From Lachnospiraceae bacterium UBA7110 (GTDB lineage: Bacteria; Bacillota; Clostridia; Lachnospirales; Lachnospiraceae): 11,985 nucleotides of DNA. The stretch covers positions 1 to 11,985 of the forward strand of contig DKYC01000122.1 of assembly GCA_002492295.1 (NCBI GenBank), in the 5' to 3' direction. The notes beneath the pieces were generated by a model, which saw only the letters and a list, made by a program, of their open reading frames with translations, was not told the origin of the DNA and searched no databases. A program made the position numbers and the translations under genes. How positions within the stretch are numbered: position 1 is the stretch's first letter; each line of letters starts with the position of its first letter. Positions 1-6,256 of the stretch are shown piece after piece.

Positions 1-39
1 GGAATTTACCTTTCAAAGCTGTTTCAAGAATATTTATAG

Positions 40-68
40 TTGACAAAGCAGTAACGTAGTGATACGAT
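40..68 (+). promoter_or_regulatory. Candidate sigma-A promoter for ilvNC
   Basis: A perfect -35 box TTGACA (40-45) is followed after 17 bases by TACGAT (63-68), which matches four of six consensus -10 positions and is preceded by TGA (60-62), giving an extended -10 element. Transcription would start near base 75, leaving a leader of about 64 bases before ilvN. Seen directly in the sequence; promoter activity is inferred. Confidence 0.65.
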
Positions 69-79
69 TTAATACAATA

Positions 80-113
80 ATATCAGGGTTGAAAGGCCTT
101 TTGACCTTGGTAT
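80..113 (+). promoter_or_regulatory. Leader hairpin upstream of ilvN
   Basis: Bases 80-94 pair with 99-113 without interruption, 15 base pairs closing a GGCC tetraloop (95-98). Four of the pairs are G-U wobbles (83/110, 86/107, 90/103, 91/102), so the fold exists only in RNA of the + strand; the complementary strand would have A-C mismatches there. It begins about five bases after the predicted transcription start. No U-run follows, so it is not an intrinsic terminator, and no T-box signature was seen. It may stabilise the mRNA or act in regulation; function is unknown. Confidence 0.5.
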
Positions 114-138
114 CTTAGGATTAATACAGAAGGTTGGT

Positions 139-660
139 ATGCATATGAACAAAGACAATAACAGAAGAATGGTGCTATCCATTCTTGTTGACAATACCGC
201 AGGTGTGCTCAGCCGTGTTGCAGGATTGTTCAGCCGCAGGGGTTACAACATAGACAGCCTGACGGTAGGTGAGACGGAGAACCCGCTCATATCGAGAATG
301 ACAGTGGCTGTTACCGGTGAGGAGAATGTTCTTGACCAGATTACTAAGCAGCTTGCAAAGCTTGAGGATGTTATAGAGATAGTTGAGCTTGAGCGTGATT
401 TGTCGGTCTGCAGGGAGCTTGTTCTTGTAAAGGTTGTTGCAGGAGCGGAGGACAGAACCAGGCTTAAGACCATCGCAGATATCTTCAGGGCCAATGTTGT
501 CGATATATCACTGCGTGCAATGATGCTGGAGATGACAGGCGCGACTAATAAGACAGATGCATTTATTAAGCAGTTAGAATTAGACGGCTTCGAGATTAAC
601 GAACTTGTTCGTACAGGAATATCTGGATTGACAAGAGGTTTTGCTTCGGTAGACGACTAA
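139..660 (+). CDS. ilvN: Acetolactate synthase small (regulatory) subunit
   Basis: Regulatory subunit of acetohydroxyacid synthase, which makes acetolactate and acetohydroxybutyrate in valine, leucine and isoleucine synthesis in the cytoplasm. The 173-residue length is normal. An ACT domain spans about residues 12-83, starting at MVLSILVDNTAGVLSRVAGL; the second small-subunit domain spans about 92-165. N19, G22 and N37 fall at the spacing of E. coli IlvH N11, G14 and N29, residues linked to valine binding, so feedback inhibition by valine is likely retained (inference). AGAAGG (128-133) lies 5 bases from the ATG at 139 and 11 from a second in-frame ATG at 145, so either start is possible. The catalytic subunit gene ilvB is not in the window. 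ilvC follows after 35 bases, indicating co-transcription. Confidence 0.95.
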   Translation: MHMNKDNNRRMVLSILVDNTAGVLSRVAGLFSRRGYNIDSLTVGETENPLISRMTVAVTGEENVLDQITKQLAKLEDVIEIVELERDLSVCRELVLVKVVAGAEDRTRLKTIADIFRANVVDISLRAMMLEMTGATNKTDAFIKQLELDGFEINELVRTGISGLTRGFASVDD

Positions 661-695
661 ATATATTTTAATTAATTGTTAGGAGGATTTTTAGA

Positions 696-1715
696 ATGGC
701 AAATATTTATTATCAGGAAGATTGTAACCTTTCTTTATTGGATGGAAAGACCATCGCAGTGATTGGCTACGGCAGTCAGGGACATGCCCATGCGTTAAAC
801 GCAAAGGAGTCCGGATGCAATGTCATTATCGGTCTTTATGAGGGCAGCAAGTCCTGGGACAAGGCAGTAAAGCAGGGATTTGAAGTTTATACGGCTGCGG
901 AGGCTGCCAAAAAAGCGGATATCATTATGATTTTGATTAATGACGAGCTGCAGGCTGATATGTATAAGAAGGACATTGAGCCGAACCTTGAGGCTGGAAA
1001 TATGCTGATGTTTGCACATGGCTTTAACATTCACTTCGGATGCATCAAGCCGCCCGCTGATGTGGACGTTACGATGATTGCACCGAAGGGACCGGGACAT
1101 ACGGTTCGTTCCGAGTATCAGGCAGGAAAGGGTGTTCCCTGTTTAGTGGCTGTAGAGCAGGACGCAACAGGCAAGGCGCTTGATATGGCACTTGCATATG
1201 CACTCGCAATCGGTGGTGCAAGAGCCGGCGTTTTGGAAACAACCTTCCGGACGGAGACCGAGACAGACCTGTTCGGCGAGCAGGCAGTTCTTTGCGGCGG
1301 TGTCTGCGCATTGATGCAGGCAGGTTTTGAGACACTTGTTGAGGCAGGCTATGATCCCAGGAACGCATACTTTGAGTGTATCCATGAGATGAAGCTGATT
1401 GTTGACCTGATTTACCAGTCGGGCTTTGCGGGCATGAGATATTCGATTTCCAATACGGCAGAGTATGGCGACTATATTACGGGACCTAAGATTATTACGG
1501 ACGAGACAAAGAAGGCGATGAAAAAGATTCTTTCTGACATTCAGGACGGTTCTTTCGCGAAGGAATTCTTACTGGATATGTCTCCGGCAGGACGTCAGGT
1601 TCACTTTAAGGCAATGAGAAAGCTTGCATCTGAGCATCCTTCTGAGAAGATTGGAGAGGAAATCCGGAAGCTTTACAGCTGGAATAATGAGGATGATAAA
1701 TTTATTAATAACTAG
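696..1715 (+). CDS. ilvC: Ketol-acid reductoisomerase, class I
   Basis: Converts acetolactate and acetohydroxybutyrate to dihydroxy acids using NAD(P)H and Mg2+, the step after acetolactate synthase. At 339 residues it is a short class I enzyme. The Rossmann motif GYGSQGHA is at residues 24-31. Catalytic and metal residues fit the family: H108, K131 in APKGPGH, D191 and E195 in DLFGEQ, E227 and E231 in FECIHE, and a serine near 252 in SISN. The cofactor-selecting loop reads GLYEGSKSW (46-54), with Tyr where many relatives have Arg, while the two serines expected to contact the NADPH 2'-phosphate remain. An AGGAGG site (681-686) precedes the ATG. It shares a transcript with ilvN and is followed by a clear terminator. 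Confidence 0.97.
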   Translation: MANIYYQEDCNLSLLDGKTIAVIGYGSQGHAHALNAKESGCNVIIGLYEGSKSWDKAVKQGFEVYTAAEAAKKADIIMILINDELQADMYKKDIEPNLEAGNMLMFAHGFNIHFGCIKPPADVDVTMIAPKGPGHTVRSEYQAGKGVPCLVAVEQDATGKALDMALAYALAIGGARAGVLETTFRTETETDLFGEQAVLCGGVCALMQAGFETLVEAGYDPRNAYFECIHEMKLIVDLIYQSGFAGMRYSISNTAEYGDYITGPKIITDETKKAMKKILSDIQDGSFAKEFLLDMSPAGRQVHFKAMRKLASEHPSEKIGEEIRKLYSWNNEDDKFINN

Positions 1716-1745
1716 TTTTATTGGATAAAATGAAATAAGGAAGCG

Positions 1746-1793
1746 AAAAAGGAAGAAAGTCAAAACGTATGTTTTCTTTTTCTTCCTTTTTTT
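1746..1793 (+). terminator. Intrinsic terminator after ilvC
   Basis: AAAAAGGAAGAA (1746-1757) pairs with TTCTTCCTTTTT, and an inner stem AAAAC/GTTTT (1762-1766 with 1771-1775) closes a GTAT tetraloop. A run of seven T (1787-1793) overlaps the 3' arm. The A/T-rich outer arms suggest it could also act in the opposite direction. It separates the ilv operon from ruvAB. Confidence 0.8.
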
Positions 1794-1802
1794 GTTATTC
1801 TG

Positions 1803-1811
1803 TGATATACT
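1803..1811 (+). promoter_or_regulatory. Candidate extended -10 promoter for ruvAB
   Basis: TGATATACT is a TGn-TATACT extended -10 element just downstream of the ilvC terminator. No convincing -35 box lies 16-18 bases upstream, where the sequence is the terminator arm. Transcription would start near 1818, leaving a leader of about 105 bases before ruvA. Confidence 0.45.
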
Positions 1812-1814
1812 GTA

Positions 1815-1890
1815 TCTGTATTCATCTGATGCCTCTGTCAGGAAAGGGATTGGTATGTTCCTTAAGTCCGAATAAACGACAGGATACAGA
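1815..1890 (+). promoter_or_regulatory. Potentially structured ruvA leader
   Basis: TCTGTATTC (1815-1823) can pair with GGATACAGA (1882-1890), nine pairs with one G-U. Inside it CTGTC (1835-1839) can pair with GACAG (1878-1882), and AGGAA with TTCCT (1840-1844 with 1858-1862). The two outer helices compete for base 1882 only. No known riboswitch was recognised and no Clostridia- or Bacillus-type LexA box was found here. Confidence 0.3.
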
Positions 1891-1922
1891 CATAGGGGAA
1901 GGAAAGAGAGGGAAATAAACAG

Positions 1923-2534
1923 ATGTACGCATATATCAAAGGGGAAATTGCCGAACTGTCGGAGGATAACCTTGTGCTGGAGTGCAACAATATCGGATAC
2001 AATATCCGTATCCCGTTTAGCGTGGCACAGAGACTTCCGGGAATTGGGGCTTTTGTGAAAATTTATACTTATACAAGTGTGCGGGAGGATGCGTTCCAGT
2101 TATTTGGTTTTTTATCCAGGGACGATTTGGAAATCTATAAGAAGCTGATTGCCGTAAACGGCATTGGTCCAAAAGGCGCACTGAGCATTTTGTCGGCGAT
2201 GGGTGCGGACGATTTACGGCTTGCGGTTCTCTCCGGTGACGCAAAAGCAATTGCAAAGGCGCCCGGAATCGGAAGCAAGTCCGCGGAGCGGATTATTTTG
2301 GAGCTGAAGGATAAAATTGCGCTAAGGCTTTCTGGCGAAGAAGGGACTGATTTTATTCCGGAAGGAACGTTTTTACCGGAGGGCAGCGCCGCGAAGAATG
2401 AGGCGATTGAGGCGCTTGTTTCGCTCGGATATACGCCTGCCGAAGCAGTAAAGGCGGTAAAGCAGCTTGAACTCACGCAGGACATGGATGCGGGAATAAT
2501 TTTAAAGCAGGCGTTAAGGGTGATTGGCGGATAA
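1923..2534 (+). CDS. ruvA: Holliday junction branch migration protein RuvA
   Basis: RuvA binds four-way DNA junctions as a tetramer and loads RuvB hexamers that drive branch migration during recombination and fork repair. The 203 residues show the three expected parts: an OB-fold domain (about 1-63) with the acidic-pin region REDA at 54-57, two helix-hairpin-helix motifs (VNGIGPKGA near 78-86 and APGIGSKSA near 113-121), and a C-terminal RuvB-binding domain (about 157-200) after a flexible linker. A GAGAGGG ribosome binding site (1906-1912) is 10 bases before the ATG. ruvB follows after 37 bases. There is no ruvC next to it, so the junction resolvase must be encoded elsewhere or be of another type (inference). 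Confidence 0.97.
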   Translation: MYAYIKGEIAELSEDNLVLECNNIGYNIRIPFSVAQRLPGIGAFVKIYTYTSVREDAFQLFGFLSRDDLEIYKKLIAVNGIGPKGALSILSAMGADDLRLAVLSGDAKAIAKAPGIGSKSAERIILELKDKIALRLSGEEGTDFIPEGTFLPEGSAAKNEAIEALVSLGYTPAEAVKAVKQLELTQDMDAGIILKQALRVIGG

Positions 2535-2571
2535 GAAAACAGGGGACAAAAGGCAGGAACGGAGGGGTATT

Positions 2572-3570
2572 ATGGCTTCCAGGGTCATTGAAACAAAGCT
2601 TTTGGAGGAGGATGTCAGGCTGGAGGGAAGTCTGCGTCCGCAAAGACTGAAAGACTATATCGGTCAGCAGAAAATCAAGGAAATTTTAAATATTTACATC
2701 CAGGCTGCAAAGCAGCGCGAGGACAGTTTGGACCATGTGCTGTTTTACGGTCCGCCGGGACTGGGAAAAACAACGCTTTCCGGCATAATCGCGAATGAGA
2801 TGGGCGTCAATATGAAGGTCACAAGCGGACCCGCGATTGAAAAGCCGGGAGAGATGGCGGCTATTTTAAACGGGCTGCAGGAGGGGGATATTTTGTTTAT
2901 TGATGAAATCCACCGTTTGAACCGTCAGGTGGAGGAGGTTCTCTATCCTGCAATGGAGGATTTTGCGATTGATATTCTGATTGGAAAAGGCGCAACGGCG
3001 CGTTCGGTCCGGCTGGACTTACCAAAATTTACATTGATTGGTGCGACGACAAGGGTGGGGCTTTTGACGGCGCCCTTGCGGGACCGTTTTGGTGTTATCC
3101 AGCATCTTGAGTTTTATTCCATAGAGGAATTAAAGCTGATTATCCAGCACTCTGCGCGTATCCTCCAGGTGCAGATTGATGAACAGGGGGCAGTCGAGCT
3201 TGCAAGAAGGAGCCGCGGAACGCCAAGGCTCGCAAACCGGATGTTAAAGCGTGTGCGCGATTTTGCGCAGGTGAAATATGATGGCGTTATCACGCTTGAG
3301 GCGGCGAATACGGCACTTGATTTGCTTGACGTGGATAAGCTTGGGCTTGACCAGATGGACCGGCTGATTTTGACGACCATGATTGAGAAGTTCAGCGCAA
3401 AGCCTGTGGGGCTTGATACCTTGGCGGCGGCAATCGGAGAGGACAGTGGAACAATCGAGGATGTCTATGAGCCATATTTGATTAAGAACGGTTTTATCAT
3501 GCGTACGCCACGCGGGCGGGTAGTGACGGAGCTTGCCTGCAGGCATTTAGGACTTGAAATGCAGGAGTAG
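2572..3570 (+). CDS. ruvB: Holliday junction DNA helicase RuvB
   Basis: AAA+ ATPase motor that pumps DNA through the RuvA-bound junction. From the chosen start it has 332 residues, normal for the family. Walker A GPPGLGKTT is at 60-68, Walker B LFIDEIH at 108-114, sensor 1 GATT at 157-160, the arginine-finger region LRDRFG around R170, sensor 2 GTPRLANR at 216-223, and a C-terminal winged helix ending with TPRGR at 312-316. The frame is open upstream to a TTG at 2524 that would overlap ruvA, but the ATG at 2572 has the better ribosome site (GGAGGGG, 2561-2567) and starts with the usual RuvB N-terminus, so I use it. It is in an operon with ruvA. No terminator was seen after it. Confidence 0.96.
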   Translation: MASRVIETKLLEEDVRLEGSLRPQRLKDYIGQQKIKEILNIYIQAAKQREDSLDHVLFYGPPGLGKTTLSGIIANEMGVNMKVTSGPAIEKPGEMAAILNGLQEGDILFIDEIHRLNRQVEEVLYPAMEDFAIDILIGKGATARSVRLDLPKFTLIGATTRVGLLTAPLRDRFGVIQHLEFYSIEELKLIIQHSARILQVQIDEQGAVELARRSRGTPRLANRMLKRVRDFAQVKYDGVITLEAANTALDLLDVDKLGLDQMDRLILTTMIEKFSAKPVGLDTLAAAIGEDSGTIEDVYEPYLIKNGFIMRTPRGRVVTELACRHLGLEMQE

Positions 3571-3583
3571 GGTGATATATAAT
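3554..3583 (+). promoter_or_regulatory. Candidate promoter for zapA inside end of ruvB
   Basis: TTGAAA (3554-3559) and a perfect TATAAT (3578-3583) are 18 bases apart. The -35 box lies in the last codons of ruvB and the -10 box just after its stop. This would give the zapA-U32-synthase genes their own transcription besides read-through from ruvAB. Confidence 0.55.
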
Positions 3584-3665
3584 GTTTATGATTATGTAAA
3601 GTCTGAACAAAAGAATTTTATGATGCAAATATTTTTAGCAAAAGAATAAAAGGGGGGCAAAAAGG

Positions 3666-4073
3666 ATGGCTGCCAAAACAGACACAGAGGTAATTATCGG
3701 AGGAAAGGTGTTGACGCTCAGCGGGAACGAAAGCGTGGAATATCTGCAAAAAGTTGCCGCTTACATAAACAATAAGCTCAATGAGTATAATAAGATGGAC
3801 AGTTTTAAACATCAGCCAGTTGACGTGCAGAATATGCTGATGCTGTTAAACATTGCAGATGACTATTTTAAGGCAAAAAACCAGCAGGAGCTTCGCGAGC
3901 AGGAACTTCGTACTAAGGAAAATGAACTGTACGACTTAAAGCATGAGCTGATTGCCACACAGATGAAGCTTGACAACACTGTAAAATCATTGCAGGAGGC
4001 GCAAAAAGAATTAAACGAAAATTCGAAACAGATTGTGCGGCTTGAAACGGAGCTTAAGGAGAGTAAGAAATAA
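3666..4073 (+). CDS. zapA: Cell division protein ZapA
   Basis: ZapA binds and bundles FtsZ filaments and promotes Z-ring assembly at mid-cell. The ZapA fold spans about residues 6-68, starting with TEVIIGGKVLTLSG. Residues 70-133 are a long charged heptad-like region expected to form a coiled coil, which makes this protein longer (135 residues) than typical ZapA of about 85-110. GGGGGG (3652-3657) is 8 bases before the ATG. The gene ends 8 bases before the U32 gene. The pairing with a U32 protein and a cell-wall synthase suggests a division-related transcription unit. The N-terminal fold gives good confidence in the family; the coiled coil is judged by eye. Confidence 0.88.
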   Translation: MAAKTDTEVIIGGKVLTLSGNESVEYLQKVAAYINNKLNEYNKMDSFKHQPVDVQNMLMLLNIADDYFKAKNQQELREQELRTKENELYDLKHELIATQMKLDNTVKSLQEAQKELNENSKQIVRLETELKESKK

Positions 4074-4081
4074 AATCAGCT

Positions 4082-6256
4082 ATGAAGAAAAACAAAGTAG
4101 AACTTTTAGCTCCGGCAGGCGATTATGCATGCTTTATGGCAGCGGTGAATGCGGGAGCCGACGCAGTGTATTTAGGGGGCATGAAATTTGGCGCAAGAGC
4201 CTATGCAAATAACTTTTCGCAGGAGGAGATTGTGGAGGCGCTTCGCGTGGCACATCTTTTTGGCAGAAAAATATATCTGACGGTTAATACACTTGTGAAA
4301 GAAAAGGAAATGCCACAGCTTGTGCCATATATAGAGCCCTTGTATGATGCCGGGCTTGACGGGGTAATTGTTCAGGATATCGGCGTATTAAGGATGCTCC
4401 GGAAGCATTTCCCCGGGCTTGCGCTACATGCAAGTACGCAGATGACGGTTACGGGAGTGTATGGGGCGCAATTTGTCAAAGCGCTTGGCGTATGCCGTGT
4501 TGTCCCCGCAAGGGAACTTTCCCTTGATGAAATCCGGGACATTAAGGAGCAGACGGGACTTGAGGTGGAGTGTTTTATCCATGGGGCAATGTGCTATGCT
4601 TACTCAGGACAGTGCCTTTTTAGCTCCATAATAGGAGGCAGGAGCGGAAACCGGGGACGGTGTGCGGGACCGTGCAGACTTCCTTATACGGACGAAAAGG
4701 GAAAACAATGCTATCCGCTCAGCTTAAAAGACATGTATACGCTTCCGATGATTCCAAAGCTCATTGATGCAGGTATTGACTCTTTTAAAATAGAAGGGCG
4801 CATGAAAAAACCGGAATATGTTGCAGGCGTTACTTCCATTTACCGCAAGTATATTGATTGGTATCTGTCCGCGCCCGGTAAGGAATTTAAGGTTGCAAAG
4901 GAAGATGAGATGCTGTTAAGGGGACTTTATCTTCGCTCAGATCTCTGCAACGGTTATTATGAAACACATAACAGCAAAGATATGATAACAATGAACGAAC
5001 CCGGATATGGCGGTTCGAAACCTGAAATTCTTGAGAAGCTTAAAAAGGACTATTTGGAGCAGAAACCCGTTATCCCGATTCGGGGAGAAGCGTTTATTTT
5101 TTGCCAAAAACCCGCAGTGCTTACGTTATCTACGGATTCCGTGTCCGTGACGGCAGAGGGGGATACAGCAGGAAAGGCAGTCAACAGACCGCTTACGAAG
5201 CAGGAGATTTCAGACAGGCTGTCAAAGCTTGGGGATACCTTTTTCCGTTTTGATACCCTGGAAGTGCATACGGACGGCTGCTCTTTTATGACCGTGAAAG
5301 CCCTAAACGAACTTAGAAGGAAAACGTGCATGGAGCTTGAAAGGGGGATACTGCAAGAGAATACACAGCGCGTACCCCCTGACTTGAATCTGTGTCCGAA
5401 AATGGGAACCGTAAAAACAGACCATACATCCTCCTGTGGGGGAACACAGTTTGCCGTTCTTGTGTCAGCAAAAGAGCAGCTGACGGAAACACTCCTGTTT
5501 GATGCGGTTAATCTTGTCTATATCAATGCGGACTGCGTTCTTCGGGAGAGGAACGAAATGGAGGTTCTTCTCAAACAGTACCCAAAGCAATATTTTTTGG
5601 CGCTTCCGCACATTTTGCGGAAACGTTCTTATCCCTATTTGGAGCAGTATAAGGCATTGCTTGAAGACCGGCTGTTTTCAGGTGTCCTGATTCGGAATTT
5701 GGAGGAGGCGCAATGGCTTATCAATATTGACTATAATGGTCAAATCGTGTCGGACTTTACGGTTTATGCATGGAATAACGAATCCCTTGATGTCTGCGCA
5801 GGATATTTTGACAGAGTGACCCTTCCGGCAGAGTTAAACAGAGGGGAGCTTTCCTCCCTTTTGGGCGGCGTACAGACGGAGTTTATGGTATATGGAAGAA
5901 TTCCGTTAATGTATTCCGCAAACTGCATTCAAAACACATTGAAGAAGTGCACTCATAAGCCGGACGGGCAGAACTTATACCTGCTTACGGACCGGTACCA
6001 GAATACGTTTCCTGTCATGCAAAACTGTTTGCATTGCTATAATATACTTTACAATACCGTTCCGCTCTCTCTGCATGGTCAGATGGAAAAGCTCCAAAAG
6101 GCAGGGTTTGGGGTTCTGAGGCTTGATTTTACACTGGAAAATGCAAAGCAGACCAGGGATGTTTTGACGTACTATTTCAAAGAAGCGCAGCGCGCGGATA
6201 CTGACTTTATATGGAAGGATTATACGAACGGACATTATAAGCGTGGAGTAGAATAA
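4082..6256 (+). CDS. U32 family protein with DUF3656 (RlhA-like)
   Basis: Annotated as peptidase U32/collagenase-like. Characterised relatives act in RNA hydroxylation: E. coli RlhA on 23S rRNA and TrhP/YegQ on tRNA. The N-terminal barrel starts with VELLAPAGD (6-14), and the U32 signature lies at about 163-198: C164, H167, C171, C178, C194 and C198. These cysteines match the cluster thought to hold an iron-sulfur centre in the RNA-hydroxylating branch. The 724-residue length and a long C-terminal part (about 340-724) fit the RlhA/DUF3656 subgroup rather than short TrhP-type proteins. No convincing ribosome site lies 5-12 bases before the ATG; AAGGAG (4056-4061) is 20 bases away, so translation may be coupled to zapA. 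The substrate is not shown by the sequence; rRNA modification is an inference. Confidence 0.85.
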   Translation: MKKNKVELLAPAGDYACFMAAVNAGADAVYLGGMKFGARAYANNFSQEEIVEALRVAHLFGRKIYLTVNTLVKEKEMPQLVPYIEPLYDAGLDGVIVQDIGVLRMLRKHFPGLALHASTQMTVTGVYGAQFVKALGVCRVVPARELSLDEIRDIKEQTGLEVECFIHGAMCYAYSGQCLFSSIIGGRSGNRGRCAGPCRLPYTDEKGKQCYPLSLKDMYTLPMIPKLIDAGIDSFKIEGRMKKPEYVAGVTSIYRKYIDWYLSAPGKEFKVAKEDEMLLRGLYLRSDLCNGYYETHNSKDMITMNEPGYGGSKPEILEKLKKDYLEQKPVIPIRGEAFIFCQKPAVLTLSTDSVSVTAEGDTAGKAVNRPLTKQEISDRLSKLGDTFFRFDTLEVHTDGCSFMTVKALNELRRKTCMELERGILQENTQRVPPDLNLCPKMGTVKTDHTSSCGGTQFAVLVSAKEQLTETLLFDAVNLVYINADCVLRERNEMEVLLKQYPKQYFLALPHILRKRSYPYLEQYKALLEDRLFSGVLIRNLEEAQWLINIDYNGQIVSDFTVYAWNNESLDVCAGYFDRVTLPAELNRGELSSLLGGVQTEFMVYGRIPLMYSANCIQNTLKKCTHKPDGQNLYLLTDRYQNTFPVMQNCLHCYNILYNTVPLSLHGQMEKLQKAGFGVLRLDFTLENAKQTRDVLTYYFKEAQRADTDFIWKDYTNGHYKRGVE

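Noticed and set aside
1..39. An open frame ending in TAG at 37-39 that could be the tail of an upstream gene.
   Set aside because: Only 12 codons are visible, so nothing distinguishes it from chance; a promoter begins right after it, which is compatible with a gene end but does not prove one.
75..138. T-box riboswitch or leader-peptide attenuator for the ilv operon.
   Set aside because: No T-box consensus, no terminator/antiterminator pair with a U-run and no run of Val/Leu/Ile codons is present in the short leader.
795..1385. Minus-strand open frames opposite ilvC, and similar ones opposite ruvB, the SEDS-PBP gene and others.
   Set aside because: They have no ribosome sites or recognisable domains, are rich in Cys/Arg/His, and lie fully opposite genes with clear family identity.
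1860..1885. Possible LexA (SOS) box before ruvA around CCGAATAAACG.
   Set aside because: It lacks the inverted GAAC...GTTC symmetry expected of Gram-positive LexA sites.
2524..2571. TTG-initiated N-terminal extension of RuvB overlapping the end of ruvA.
   Set aside because: The added 16 residues do not look like RuvB, and the ATG at 2572 has a strong GGAGGGG site and gives the normal family length.
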